DNA of 64,000 bases from JAIVGV01 sp031425275 (GCA_031425275.1 JANPJA010000043.1:1-64000); one strand, 5' to 3'; shown: positions 1 through 9,206, counted from the stretch's first letter. Translations and numbers: made by a program. The notes: generated from the letters alone by a model not told the origin.

Positions 1-1
1 G

Positions 2-892
2 ACGAACAAGTCCGCGCGCACGATTCTGCTCGGCGCACTGCTCGCGGCCCTCGTCGCGTGCGCGCCCGGCGGCGCGAACATGACGCGCGGACTTCGTGAT
101 GGCGGCGGCGCGAGCATGGAGCCTGCCTCGCCAGCGGACGCGGCGCAGTCGTCCGAGCCTCCGGCCGCGCGCAACACCGCGCGGGTCGCGCACGTCTTCG
201 TCGCGCTGTGCGACAACGTCAATCAGGGCATCGTGCCCGTCCCCGCACACCTCGGCGACGGCGAGTCGCCCGCGTCGAACCTCTACTGGGGCGCGGCCTT
301 CGGCGTCAAGACCTTCTTCAAAAAAAGTAAAGACTGGCGGCTCGTCGCCGAAGCCCGGAATCCGCGCGCCGGAGTCCTCGAACGAGTCGTCTTCCGCCAC
401 CGCACGCTCGACGCCTACCTCGTCGCCGACGCCTACCGCGGGAGCGAGATCAAAGCCTGCACCCTCGACTTCCTCTCGGCCGCCGCGGGCGCGCCCGGCG
501 AGACGCTCGACCTCGACCTCGGCGACGCGCGCGCGCGCGTCCACACGGCGGGCGGCGCGGGCCTCGTCGCCTACGTCGGTCACGACGGGCTGATGGACTT
601 CACGCTCCCCGCGACCCCGCGCCGCCGCGACGAGACCGGGCGCGACGCCGTCGTCCTCGCCTGCGCGAGCCGGCAATACTTCGCCGCCCCCTTGCGCGCG
701 ACCGGCGCGCGACCGCTCCTGTGGACGACCAACCTCATGGCCCCCGAAGCCTACGTCCTCGACGCGGCCCTCGCGGGCTGGCTCGCGCGCGAGTCGGGCG
801 AGGGGGTGCGCGCGCGCGCGGCGGCCGCCTACCACAAGTACCAACGCTGCGGCCTCAAAGCCGCCCACAACCTCTTCGCCACGGGTTTCTGA
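2..892 (+). CDS. Putative lipoprotein, conserved hypothetical (5' end outside window)
   Basis: The frame is open from base 2, so the start codon lies just upstream of the window. The first visible residues form a lipoprotein signal: a short basic stretch, a hydrophobic core (ILLGALLAALVA) and a Cys encoded at 59-61, giving the lipobox LVAC. The ATG at 80 is therefore internal rather than the start. The mature part (about 275 residues) holds motifs such as VFVALCDNVNQGIVPVP and LYWGAAFGVKTFF, which I remember only from uncharacterised proteins. No catalytic motif is recognised. Predicted location is the membrane, anchored by lipid. Confidence is high that it is coding, low on function. Confidence 0.75.
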   Translation, partial: TNKSARTILLGALLAALVACAPGGANMTRGLRDGGGASMEPASPADAAQSSEPPAARNTARVAHVFVALCDNVNQGIVPVPAHLGDGESPASNLYWGAAFGVKTFFKKSKDWRLVAEARNPRAGVLERVVFRHRTLDAYLVADAYRGSEIKACTLDFLSAAAGAPGETLDLDLGDARARVHTAGGAGLVAYVGHDGLMDFTLPATPRRRDETGRDAVVLACASRQYFAAPLRATGARPLLWTTNLMAPEAYVLDAALAGWLARESGEGVRARAAAAYHKYQRCGLKAAHNLFATGF

Positions 893-1012
893 TCTGCGCG
901 GGCGGGCGCGCATCAGGGCCTCCTCAACCGACGGCCCTCCTCACGGCCGGACAGGTTATCGAACGAGAGCGTGATGAGACTGGCCGGCGATGTTCACGGT
1001 GACGGCGCGCGC

Positions 1013-1053
1013 AAAAAAAAGAGTCCGCGTCCGCTCGCGGCGGACGCGGACTC
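1013..1053 (-). terminator. Rho-independent terminator of the 1092-1508 gene
   Basis: A perfect 14-bp stem (1021-1034 with 1040-1053, loop TCGCG) is followed on the minus strand by eight T residues (A-run at 1013-1020). It lies 39 bp past the stop of the minus-strand gene. Confidence 0.9.
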
Positions 1054-1091
1054 TCTCTGTATGTGCGGCGACTCCGAACGCCGCTCAACTG

Positions 1092-1508
1092 TTAGCGGTT
1101 ACGGCGACCGAAAACCGGGTGGCTCCGCGAGCCGGCGCCGCGGCGGTAATAGCCGTTGCCGCGACGGCGATTGTTGCGGTCGTAGTTGGGGCGGCGGTCG
1201 TCGTCGCGACGCTGGCTGCGGATGTAGCGATCCTGCTCGCGCTCGTCTTTGCGAATCTCACGCCGCTCTTCGCGCGTGATCTGCCCGTCCGAACGATAGC
1301 CGCGCCGCTCGGCGCGAATCTGCTGCTGGCGCTCGCGGATGGCGCGGGCCTCTTCGCGCGTGATCTGGCCGGAGCGGACGCCGCGATGCACCCGTTGACG
1401 ATCCTGACGATCGTTAATACGCCCGCCGCGATGGCGGTTCTGCGCGGATGCTTCGGTCGCGCCTGCCAGCAGCAGCGCGACGGCGCTCAGTAGAAGAAAT
1501 TTTTTCAT
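1092..1508 (-). CDS. Small secreted Arg-rich protein with repeated ITREE motifs
   Basis: 138 residues. An N-terminal signal peptide (MKKFLLLSAVALLLAG, cleavage probably after SAQ) precedes a highly charged, Arg/Asp/Gln-rich mature region. The motif G-Q-I-T-R-E-E-x-R-x-I-R occurs twice (about residues 46-58 and 74-86), so the protein is an internal duplication of a short helix-forming unit. The C-terminus is low-complexity Arg/Asn/Gly-rich. It is a single-gene unit ending at a strong terminator. No enzyme motif is visible; a periplasmic or outer-surface role is only inferred from the signal peptide. Confidence 0.75.
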   Translation of the reverse strand: MKKFLLLSAVALLLAGATEASAQNRHRGGRINDRQDRQRVHRGVRSGQITREEARAIRERQQQIRAERRGYRSDGQITREERREIRKDEREQDRYIRSQRRDDDRRPNYDRNNRRRGNGYYRRGAGSRSHPVFGRRNR

Positions 1509-1945
1509 TGTCCAAACCCTTCCTTAGTAGTTGAAATTTTGCTTAGCCGATGGCACTTTGGGTTAACGGCTGCCAGATACACCGTCGGAGAGAGTTCGGT
1601 AGTGTCATTCATTCGATTGTGTGGCAATTATCATGCCCCGCAAGATCAATCGTCGTCCCCCCGTAGAAAAGTTAATAACTTTGACTCCGGCGCCGCACTT
1701 GGGTTATCCGGCCCCGAGATGGGATTGCTGAAATCGGACACCGCTGCACGCTTTACACCTCCGACGCGCCGCGGGGCGGAAGGGTCGGGAGGTGATGATG
1801 AGTCATGCGAATAGGACGAATCGGAGTGTCGCGGCAGACCGACTCGTGCTAACGAATTTGGCCGATCCGGCGTGGCCGAAGGAATCGCCCGGTCGGTATA
1901 ATCGCGGACACTTTGTAAATCAATTGTGACGGCGGGGATTTAATT
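1509..1945. other. Divergent intergenic region
   Basis: This 437-bp region separates two divergent genes and must hold both promoters. It is AT-richer than the flanking genes. I see no convincing coding frame, repeat or RNA. Confidence 0.5.
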
Positions 1946-2377
1946 GTGGCGACTCAGACGAACACGTGCGGAGGCTGCGGCTACGTGGCGATAGGCGAGA
2001 CAATCAAAGAGTGTCCGCATTGTGGGCAGGGGGCGCACCCGCCGCGGACGGGGAAGCTGCGCGGCTGGTTGCAGATATTGCTTGGGCTGTTCCTCGCCGG
2101 GTTCATGGGCCTCATCACTCTCAACCTCGCCCCGCAGATGCTGCGTCCCGGCGTGGCGGGGGACGGCGGCGGCAGGTTCACGGGGACGGCCGAGCAGGGC
2201 TTGCTCATCATCGGTCTGTTCGGACTCATCATCACGTTCGGCCTCGGCAGCGTCGCGGCCGGCATCTGGCAGCTCGCGACCGGCAGGCGCAACAAGTGGA
2301 TCATGGCCCTCATGCTCGCCCTCTTCGCGCTCGTGATGCTGGCCGCGTGGTTCACCACCAAATCGCTCGGCCGCTGA
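1946..2377 (+). CDS. Zinc-ribbon membrane protein
   Basis: 143 residues from a GTG start. The N-terminus has a CxxC...CxxC zinc ribbon (CGGCGY at residues 8-13 and CPHCG about 16 residues later). Three hydrophobic segments follow (about residues 42-62, 86-108 and 118-136), so it is a small inner-membrane protein with a cytoplasmic metal-binding head. Such proteins are common and mostly uncharacterised. It converges with the aminopeptidase gene, leaving only 28 bp between the two stops. Confidence 0.7.
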   Translation: MATQTNTCGGCGYVAIGETIKECPHCGQGAHPPRTGKLRGWLQILLGLFLAGFMGLITLNLAPQMLRPGVAGDGGGRFTGTAEQGLLIIGLFGLIITFGLGSVAAGIWQLATGRRNKWIMALMLALFALVMLAAWFTTKSLGR

Positions 2378-2405
2378 CAAGGCGGCGCGTGACGGCGCGG
2401 GCACG

Positions 2406-3701
2406 CTACGAGCGCGCCATCAACGCCTCGATCTCGTCGATTTGCTTCGGCACTTTGTCGGTCAGCACGCGGCAGCCGTCCGCCGTGACGAGCACGTCGT
2501 CCTCGATGCGGACGCCGACGCCGCGGAATCTATCGGGCACGCTCTCCGCGTCCGCGCCGACGTAGAGGCCCGGCTCGACCGTAATGACGACGCCCGGCGC
2601 GAGCGGCCGCGGCCGGCCGTCAACTTTGTAGAGGCCCACGTCATGCACGTCCATGCCGAGGTAGTGGCCGATGCCGTGCATGAAGAATTTTTTGTACTCT
2701 TTCTCCTCGATCAGTTTCGCCGCCTCGCCCGCGAGCAGCCCGAGCCGCACCATCCCTTCCGTTAACAATTCGACGGCGCGCGTGTTCAAGTCCTCCACCG
2801 AGACGCCGGGCCGCACCATCCCGATGCAAGCCTCCTGCGCTTCGAGCACGACCGTGTAAATCTCGCGCTGCGCGGCGGTGAAGCGCCCGTTGACGGGGAA
2901 GGTGCGCGTGATGTCGGAGGCGTAAGTTTGGTACTCCGCGCCCGCGTCGATGAGCAGCAGATCGCCGTCGCGGAGCTGCGCGTCGTTCGTCACGTAGTGG
3001 AGCACGGTCGCGTTCGCGCCGCCGCCGACGATGGAAGTGTAGGCGGGGGCCGACGCGCCGCCGCGGCGGAAGACGTATTCGATCAGAGCCTCGATCTCGT
3101 ATTCCCACACCCCGGGCCGCGCCGCGCGCATCGCCTCCGTGTGCGCCTCGGCCGCGATGTCGGCGGCGCGCTGCATCAACTCGATCTCCGCGGCCGATTT
3201 GACGAGCCGCATCTCGCCGAGGATGACGCCCGGATCGGTAATCGAGTCGGGCGCGCGAAACAGCCGTCCCCGCGCGCGCATGGCGGTAATCTCTTTGACG
3301 AGCAGGGTGTCGAGTTCGGCGTTCGCGCCGAGGCGGTAATAGACGTTGCGCGCGCCGTTCAACAGCTCCGGGAGTTTCTCTTTGAAGTCCGCGAAGGGGA
3401 ACGCGGCGTCTGCGCCGTGCAGCTCGCGCGCGCCCTCGACCCCGGCGCGACGGCCGTCCCACGTCTCGCGCTCGGGGTCGCGCGGGCGCACGAAGAGGAC
3501 GTAACGGTGTTCCTCGTGCGCGGGCAACAGGACGGCTATCGCCTCGGGCTCGTCGAAGCCGGTGAGGTAGTAGAAATCCGAGTCCTGCCGGTAGCGGTAG
3601 TGCGTGTCGTTCGAGCGCACGGCCTCGGGCGCGCTCGCGATGACGGCGACCGACCCCGGCTCCATCCGCCGCATGAACTCCGCGAGTTGCGGTCTCTGCA
3701 T
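2406..3701 (-). CDS. pepP: Xaa-Pro aminopeptidase (M24B family)
   Basis: 431 residues from the ATG at 3701, which follows a GGGGAG ribosome site; a longer in-frame start at 3797 would run into the inverted repeat at 3749-3842 and is rejected. The N-terminal AMP_N domain contains the typical DFYYLTGFDEPEAIAVLLP region. The C-terminal pita-bread peptidase domain has the M24 metal ligands: Asp in LLLIDAGAEY and DITRTFP, His in HGIGHYLGMDVHD, Glu in VEPGLYV and Glu in VRIEDDVLV. It is expected to release N-terminal residues preceding proline, using two Mn ions, in the cytoplasm. It is divergent from the aldehyde dehydrogenase gene. Confidence 0.92.
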   Translation of the reverse strand: MQRPQLAEFMRRMEPGSVAVIASAPEAVRSNDTHYRYRQDSDFYYLTGFDEPEAIAVLLPAHEEHRYVLFVRPRDPERETWDGRRAGVEGARELHGADAAFPFADFKEKLPELLNGARNVYYRLGANAELDTLLVKEITAMRARGRLFRAPDSITDPGVILGEMRLVKSAAEIELMQRAADIAAEAHTEAMRAARPGVWEYEIEALIEYVFRRGGASAPAYTSIVGGGANATVLHYVTNDAQLRDGDLLLIDAGAEYQTYASDITRTFPVNGRFTAAQREIYTVVLEAQEACIGMVRPGVSVEDLNTRAVELLTEGMVRLGLLAGEAAKLIEEKEYKKFFMHGIGHYLGMDVHDVGLYKVDGRPRPLAPGVVITVEPGLYVGADAESVPDRFRGVGVRIEDDVLVTADGCRVLTDKVPKQIDEIEALMARS

Positions 3702-3748
3702 TTGTGACTCCCCGTGCGTGTTGAGATGCGGCGACAGTTTACAGGACT

Positions 3749-3842
3749 CACCGCGGAGACGCAGAGAAGTCGCAGAGGGGGCGCAGAGAAGATACAACTA
3801 CTTCTCTGCGCCCCCTCCGCGCTCTCTGCGTCTCCGCGGTGA
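3749..3842. repeat. Long imperfect inverted repeat (REP-like hairpin)
   Basis: Left arm 3749-3791 and right arm 3801-3842 are reverse complements except for a few bases near the middle, with a 9-base loop. The arms begin TCACCGCGGAGACGCAGAGA. It lies in the divergent promoter region of the aminopeptidase and aldehyde dehydrogenase genes. A related fragment is at 52033-52060, which suggests a dispersed repeat family. Confidence 0.85.
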
Positions 3843-3944
3843 ATGCTTGTCGCCCTCCACTCAACCGCAAATTGATCCGGGCGTTGTCCGTGCTTCCCGT
3901 CCGCGCCCGTTTCGCGCGATAATTTCGCGGGAGAACCAGACGCC

Positions 3945-5576
3945 ATGACCACGCACGTCACCGACACGCCGACGGACGCCCACGTCGCGAACGAACCCGC
4001 CCCGCCGCCCGCCGCCAGCGCCGGGGAGATCATTTCTTACGACCCGGCGACGGGCGAGGAGATCGGGCGCGCGCCGCTGCGCACGGCGGCGGAGGTGAGA
4101 GAGTCGGTGGCGCGCGCGCGCGCGGCGCGGAAGAGTTGGGGCGCGAAGAGTTTCCGCGAGCGCGCGGCGGTGATCCTGCGCGCGAGAGAGATCGTGCTCG
4201 CGGAGTTGGAAGAGATCGCCGCGCTCGTCGCGCGCGAGGCGGGCAAGCCCGAGGCCGAGGCCGTCTCGATGGAACTGGTGCCGACGCTCGACCTGATGCG
4301 CTACTTCGCCGCCCGGACCGAAAAGCTGCTCCGGCCGCAGCGCGTCGGGATCGGGCAGTACACTCTGATGGGCCGCACGTCGCGCATCGTGTATCGCCCC
4401 GTCGGCGTGGTCGGCATCATCTCGCCGTGGAACTTCCCGTGGGCCACGCCCGTCGGCGAGATCGTGATGGCCCTGATGTGCGGCAACGCGGTGGTCTTCA
4501 AGCCGAGCGAGCTGACGCCCCTCGTCGGCCTCAGGATCGCCGGAGTCTTCGCGCGCGCCGGACTGCCCGCGGGCTTACTGGAAACCGTGACGGGCGACGG
4601 CTCGACCGGGGCGGCGCTCGTCGAATCGGGCGTCGATAAATTGATGTTCACTGGGAGCGTCGCAACTGGCCGCCGCGTGGCCGAGACGGCGGGGCGCAAC
4701 CTGACGCCCGTCGTGTTGGAACTCGGCGGCAAAGACCCGATGATCGTGTTGGAAGACGCAGACCTTGAGACCGCGGCCCGCGCCGCCGTGTGGGGCGCGT
4801 TCGCCAACTGCGGGCAGGCGTGCGCGTCGGTCGAGCGGTGCTACGTCCACGAACGAATAGCGGAGCCGTTCACAAAGCGCGTCGTCGCGCTGACGAACGA
4901 GCTGCGGTTGCGGGGCGCGGGCGCGGTCGGCGAGGGAGCGGACGTGGGCGCGATGTCGAGCGAGCGGCAGCGGCAGATCGTCGAGGCGCACGTCACGGAC
5001 GCGAAGGCGCGCGGCGCGCGGGTGCTCGCGGGCGGCGGGCGCGGGCCTGACGACGCCGGGTGGTTCATGCAGCCGACCGTCTTGGAGAACGTCTCGCACG
5101 ACATGGAGGTGATGCGCGAGGAGACGTTCGGGCCGGTGCTGCCGCTGATGACTTTCGCGTCGGACGAAGAAGCCGTCCGCTTCGCCAACGACAGCCCCTA
5201 CGGGTTGACCGCGTGCGTCTGGACGCGCGACATCGCGCGGGGCGAGCGCGTGGCGCGCCGTCTCGAAGCCGGGACGGTGATGGTCAACGAGGTTCTCTAC
5301 ACGCACGGCATCGCGCAGACGCCGTGGGGCGGCGTCAAACTCTCCGGCATCGGCAGCACGCACGGCCGCTCCGGGTTGTTGCAGCTCGTCCACGCGCAGC
5401 ACCTGCACGTCAACCGCCTGCCGCGCCTGCGCGACGTGTGGTGGTTCAACTACACGCCGCAGGCCGCCGCGCTTTTCCGCGGGCTCGCGCGCCGCTTCAG
5501 TTCCGGCTCCCCGCTTCAGACCGCGCTGCTGCTCCCGCAAATGATCAAACGTCTCCGCGAGCGAAGTACGAAATGA
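3945..5576 (+). CDS. Aldehyde dehydrogenase family protein
   Basis: 543 residues from ATG at 3945. The NAD(P)-binding core has SPWNFPWATPVGEI, the CGNAVVFKPSE strand and FTGSVATGR. The catalytic Glu is in VVLELGGKDP, the catalytic Cys in FANCGQACASVER, and the late motif EETFGPVLP is present. It should oxidise an aldehyde to the acid with NAD(P)+. The family resembles the succinate-semialdehyde or broad-specificity group, but substrate cannot be fixed from sequence. It carries a Pro/Ala-rich N-terminal extension (about 25 residues) and a basic C-terminal extension of roughly 60 residues beyond the usual end. Confidence 0.9.
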   Translation: MTTHVTDTPTDAHVANEPAPPPAASAGEIISYDPATGEEIGRAPLRTAAEVRESVARARAARKSWGAKSFRERAAVILRAREIVLAELEEIAALVAREAGKPEAEAVSMELVPTLDLMRYFAARTEKLLRPQRVGIGQYTLMGRTSRIVYRPVGVVGIISPWNFPWATPVGEIVMALMCGNAVVFKPSELTPLVGLRIAGVFARAGLPAGLLETVTGDGSTGAALVESGVDKLMFTGSVATGRRVAETAGRNLTPVVLELGGKDPMIVLEDADLETAARAAVWGAFANCGQACASVERCYVHERIAEPFTKRVVALTNELRLRGAGAVGEGADVGAMSSERQRQIVEAHVTDAKARGARVLAGGGRGPDDAGWFMQPTVLENVSHDMEVMREETFGPVLPLMTFASDEEAVRFANDSPYGLTACVWTRDIARGERVARRLEAGTVMVNEVLYTHGIAQTPWGGVKLSGIGSTHGRSGLLQLVHAQHLHVNRLPRLRDVWWFNYTPQAAALFRGLARRFSSGSPLQTALLLPQMIKRLRERSTK

Positions 5577-5599
5577 GCCGCGCGGGCGGAGGCCCATGC

Positions 5600-5946
5600 T
5601 TGCTTCGACTTGGTCTAACCGTCGAACTATCCTTTTTCGGTTGCGCCGGTTTTTTACTTGCCCCGCTTGGGCCGCCCACCATATATTCACAATCGCCCGA
5701 ACCAAAGACAGTCTTCTTTTCGTCCCGAGCGGTGCCCGAGCAGTCTCCAATCATCATTCTCGTCGGCACCCGCAGCAGCATCAAACAGGTCGTCGGTCTT
5801 CATTTTCGCTACTCAGTGTCATACCTTCCTTCTTTGCTTAAACCTCACGCGGCGGCCTCATGCCCGCACGCCATCTTCCCCAGCGGGTCGCTCCCCGAGG
5901 GCGGCTCACCCACCCACCTGCCAATCACCCGATAAGGAGTCTCCAG
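5600..5946 (+). promoter_or_regulatory. Duplicated leader, copy A (upstream of metzincin gene)
   Basis: This non-coding stretch aligns with 11781-12126 at an almost constant offset of 6180-6182 bases up to the start codons. Shared blocks include CGAACTAT near 5624, TATATTCACAATC at 5682-5694, CCCGAACCA after it, and GAGGGCGGCTCACCCACCCA at 5897-5916. It ends with a ribosome site (AAGGAG) before ATG 5947. See the finding on the paired leaders. Confidence 0.75.
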
Positions 5947-6780
5947 ATGTTCACACCTTCGCTTAGGCGTTCCCTCGTCACCCTCTCCGCCGTCGCCGTG
6001 TTCGCGGCCTTCGGCGTCATCGCTTACGCCAACCATTCTTGGAACAACTACCACTGGGCGCGCACCTCCAACCCGTTCACCCTCAAGGTCGGCAACAACG
6101 TCACTTCCACGTGGACTTCGCAATTCAACACCTCGGTCAGCGACTGGAACTCGTCGAGCGTGATGAACCTCAACGCGGTCGCCGGCACCGCGAACAAGCG
6201 CTGCTCGATGGTCGCCGGGACGATTCAGGTTTGCAACAGCAGGTACGGCAACAACGGCTGGCTCGGGCTGGCCTCGATCAACATTACGGGCGGCGTCCAC
6301 ATCACCCAAGGGTCGGCCAAGATGAACGACACCTATTTCGACACAGCCACCTACAACAACCCGAACGAGAAGCTGCACGTCATGTGTCAGGAGATCGGCC
6401 ACACCTTCGGCCTCGGCCACACCAGCGAGGACGGCTCTTCGCAGAACACCTGCATGGACTACTTCTCGAACACGGGCGCGAACGCCGGCAGCACCACCAG
6501 CACCCACCCCAACGCCCACGATTACTCGCTGCTCGAATCGATCTACGCGCACCTCGACAGTTCGTCCACCATCGCCGCGAGCACGGCGGCTTCGGCGGGC
6601 CAGTCGGAAGTAACGGACGACCCGAACTCGTGGGGCACGCTCATGAGCCAGTCCCGCAACGGGCGCAGCTCGACCTACGAGCGGGAGAATCGGGACGGCT
6701 CGCGCACCATCACCCACGTCACCTGGACGCTGGAGGCGGCCGCGCGCGGCAGCATGAACGATCACCGCTACGACCACTAA
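5947..6780 (+). CDS. Secreted metzincin-like zinc protease with QExxH variant motif
   Basis: 277 residues from ATG 5947, behind AAGGAG. A signal peptide covers about residues 1-28 (cleavage near AYA-N). The zinc site reads Q-E-I-G-H-T-F-G-L-G-H at residues 148-158, that is the metzincin HExxHxxGxxH with Gln for the first His; Cys-Met-Asp-Tyr at 169-172 matches the Met-turn. This fits a matrixin-like extracellular protease. I recall other bacterial matrixin-like proteins with QExGH, but cannot verify it. It is the first gene of the secreted-enzyme block and has its own terminator. Confidence 0.75.
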   Translation: MFTPSLRRSLVTLSAVAVFAAFGVIAYANHSWNNYHWARTSNPFTLKVGNNVTSTWTSQFNTSVSDWNSSSVMNLNAVAGTANKRCSMVAGTIQVCNSRYGNNGWLGLASINITGGVHITQGSAKMNDTYFDTATYNNPNEKLHVMCQEIGHTFGLGHTSEDGSSQNTCMDYFSNTGANAGSTTSTHPNAHDYSLLESIYAHLDSSSTIAASTAASAGQSEVTDDPNSWGTLMSQSRNGRSSTYERENRDGSRTITHVTWTLEAAARGSMNDHRYDH

Positions 6781-6836
6781 TCGAGAGGGATCGTGCCAGC
6801 CTCGCGGACTCCTCCGCGAGTCGTCACACGGCAGGA

Positions 6837-6877
6837 GAGGGCGGGCGCAGCACAACCTGCGCCCGCCCTCTTCTTCT
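6837..6877 (+). terminator. Rho-independent terminator after the metzincin gene
   Basis: A 14-bp perfect stem (6837-6850 with 6857-6870, loop CACAAC) is followed by TTCTTCT. A smaller hairpin (CTCGCGGA/TCCGCGAG, 6801-6820) sits just before it. Confidence 0.85.
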
Positions 6878-7312
6878 ATCGGCCGCGAGGGACGTTGGCA
6901 GTCCCTTAACAGCGGGCCACCTGATACCGACTCGACTTCGCAGACAGAATCTTGCATGAGGGTCTAAACATCCTCATCAGCGCAATTATCATTTTTCTGT
7001 CACGGCACTTCGCGGCCGTTCAAACCGGTTGCGGTCTTGTTCGCGAGAGCATATATTGGTCTTCCCTAATTTGGTTGAGACGCTCACGGTTTTCCTTCGC
7101 GCCGGCAATCCTTCCGACCCGTCGGGCCGTCGCCACCCGTTCCGAAACTCATAACAGTTCGTTCGCAGTTTTCCTCGCGATGCGTAGTACCGTCCTCTTA
7201 CCTTTCATACCAAGCGATTCGCTCGCCACGCCCGCCCTCATAACTGCAAGCGGGGCCGCCGGCCCACGCGGCCCCTTCACCTCGGATCACTCAACCAGCT
7301 CGGAGGAATTAG
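6878..7312. other. Intergenic region upstream of secreted gene
   Basis: 435 bp without a supported gene. It is AT-richer than its surroundings and holds a GGGGCCGC/GCGGCCCC hairpin at 7252-7275 and a GGAGGA ribosome site before 7313. It does not clearly align with the two metalloprotease leaders. Confidence 0.5.
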
Positions 7313-8944
7313 ATGAGAAGACGTTTCGCAACATTCACGCTGTCGGCCGTGTGCGCCCTCGCACTTCTGCCGGCCCCGGCACGCGGACAGAGTTCGCAAG
7401 GTCTTGAGCACCGCGCCCAAGCATCCAACCCGACCCACTTCGACACTTCCTCGCGCCCGCTGCGCGACACCGTCCCGACCAGAGAACTGCCCGCCAAGGC
7501 CAGAGGCGGCCGCGACTTCGAGCCGGGCCGGCCGCACCCGGTCGGCAATTCCAACCCGGCGGGCGTCGATCCGCTGGCGGCGAAGAGCGTGGCCCAGTCT
7601 TCGGCCTTCGCCGGCATCAAGGCCGGGACGGTCGGCACCCCGATTGACCCGAACGCCCGCGTCGCCCCGCCCGACACGACCGGCGACCTCGGTCCTAACC
7701 ACTACGTGCAGTGGGTCAACCTCCGCTATTCGATCTACACATTGAGCAGAGACGCCAACAATCAGATCAACGGCTTTAACTTGGTCGGCGGCTTCCCCAA
7801 AAACGGCAACCTGATCTGGCAGGGCTTCGGCGGCCCGTGCGAGACGACGAACGACGGCGATCCCCTCGTGCAGTACGACCAGTTGGCCGACCGCTGGGTG
7901 ATGACGCAGTTCGCCGTCTCGGCCGCTCCCTACACGCAGTGCGTCGCCGTCTCGACCACGCCCGACCCGACCGGCACTTACCACCGCTACGCCTATTCAT
8001 ACGGCACCGATTTTAACGATTACCCGAAGATGGGCGTGTGGCCCGACGGCTACTACATCACCTACAACATGTTCCGCCGCGGCCGCACCTTCAACGGCAA
8101 CAGGGTGTGCGCCTTCGAGCGCGACAAGATGCTCATCGGCGCGGCCGCCCGTCAGGTCTGCGCGACGACGAGCACCAGCTACGCCAGCCTCATGCCGGCC
8201 GACCTCGAAGGCCGGACGCTCCCCGCCACGGGCGCGGCCAACCCGCTCCTGAGCATCACCTCGACCTCGCTGCTCTACTGGAAGTTCGCCGTCAACTGGG
8301 CCGCGGGCACGGGCGCACTCACCGGCCCGACGACCGTCCCCGGCGTCGCCGCCTTCAGCCGCGCGTGCGGCGGCGGGACGTGCATCCCGCAGCAGGGCAC
8401 GACGCAGCAACTCGACTCGCTGGCCGACCGCCTGATGTACCGCCTGAGCTACCGCAAGTTCGCCGACGGACACGAGGCCCTCGTCGTCAACCACTCGGTC
8501 GCGACGAATGGCGTCAGCGGCATCCGCTGGTACGAGTTGCGCAACGCCGCGGGCCAGTCCGTCTCCACCGCGACGCCGGTCGTCCAACAGCAGGGCACCT
8601 TCGCGCCCACGGCCGAATACCGCTGGATGGGTAGCGCCGCCATGGACAAGACCGGCGGCATCGCCGTCGGATACAACGCCTCCAGCTCGGCCATCCAGCC
8701 GGGCATCCGCTACGCCTACCGCGGGCCGGCCGACGCGCCGGGCACGATGGGCAACGAGACCGTGGCCCTCGCCGGAACCGGATCGCAACTCACGACCCTC
8801 GCCCGCTGGGGCGACTACAGCATGTTGAGCGTCGATCCGCTCGACGACTGCACGATGGTCTTCACCGGCGAGTTCATCCCGAGCAACGGGACGTTCAACT
8901 GGAGCACCTACGTCCACTCCTTCAAGCTGAGTACTTGCCAGTAG
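7313..8944 (+). CDS. Secreted protein of unknown function (propeller-like family)
   Basis: 543 residues from ATG 7313, preceded by GGAGGA. The signal peptide ends near ARGQ. After a Pro-rich linker the sequence PPDTTGDLGPNHYVQWVN marks a family I have seen in secreted proteins of soil and gliding bacteria, often annotated as hypothetical or glycosidase-like. Repeated blocks with Trp/Tyr-rich strands (DRWVMTQFA, YPKMGVWPDGYYIT, EYRWMGSAAMDK, RWGDYSMLSVDP) suggest a beta-propeller. No catalytic residues are assigned. There is no sorting tag at the C-terminus. Its place between extracellular proteases suggests an exported nutrient-scavenging role, by inference only. Confidence 0.7.
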   Translation: MRRRFATFTLSAVCALALLPAPARGQSSQGLEHRAQASNPTHFDTSSRPLRDTVPTRELPAKARGGRDFEPGRPHPVGNSNPAGVDPLAAKSVAQSSAFAGIKAGTVGTPIDPNARVAPPDTTGDLGPNHYVQWVNLRYSIYTLSRDANNQINGFNLVGGFPKNGNLIWQGFGGPCETTNDGDPLVQYDQLADRWVMTQFAVSAAPYTQCVAVSTTPDPTGTYHRYAYSYGTDFNDYPKMGVWPDGYYITYNMFRRGRTFNGNRVCAFERDKMLIGAAARQVCATTSTSYASLMPADLEGRTLPATGAANPLLSITSTSLLYWKFAVNWAAGTGALTGPTTVPGVAAFSRACGGGTCIPQQGTTQQLDSLADRLMYRLSYRKFADGHEALVVNHSVATNGVSGIRWYELRNAAGQSVSTATPVVQQQGTFAPTAEYRWMGSAAMDKTGGIAVGYNASSSAIQPGIRYAYRGPADAPGTMGNETVALAGTGSQLTTLARWGDYSMLSVDPLDDCTMVFTGEFIPSNGTFNWSTYVHSFKLSTCQ

Positions 8945-8957
8945 CCCGTGCCCGGAC

Positions 8958-9005
8958 GACGAGAGCGAGGGGCAGACGCCGCCAAGTGCCTGCCCCTCAC
9001 TCGTC
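8958..9005 (+). terminator. Terminator-like hairpin
   Basis: GAGGGGCAG pairs with CTGCCCCTC, and the stem extends with GACGAG against CTCGTC across a two-base bulge. It lies 13 bp past the stop at 8944. No T-run follows, so function as a terminator is uncertain. Confidence 0.55.
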
Positions 9006-9206
9006 CTCCGACCGCTCGTGCGCGCCGCAGGCCCACACCTTGCGCGCGCCCGGTGACGAATTGAAGCGCGGCGTGCGCGGTCTCCCCGGCGCGCTCGCCG
9101 AGCGTTCCTCGGAATAGACGACCAACCCCCAACACCCTGGCGCCCGCCGCCGTGGCGGGCCTGTGTCCTCAACCTCAGCCTACCTTCGAAGAGGAGAAGT
9201 TTGTTT

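Noticed and set aside
3702..3797. Longer N-terminus for the Xaa-Pro aminopeptidase (start at 3797)
   Set aside because: Would be encoded by the inverted repeat and lacks a ribosome site; 3701 has GGGGAG upstream and matches the usual protein start.
4575..5750. 391-codon antisense frame over aldehyde dehydrogenase
   Set aside because: Shadow of the real gene; composition typical of antisense in GC-rich coding DNA.
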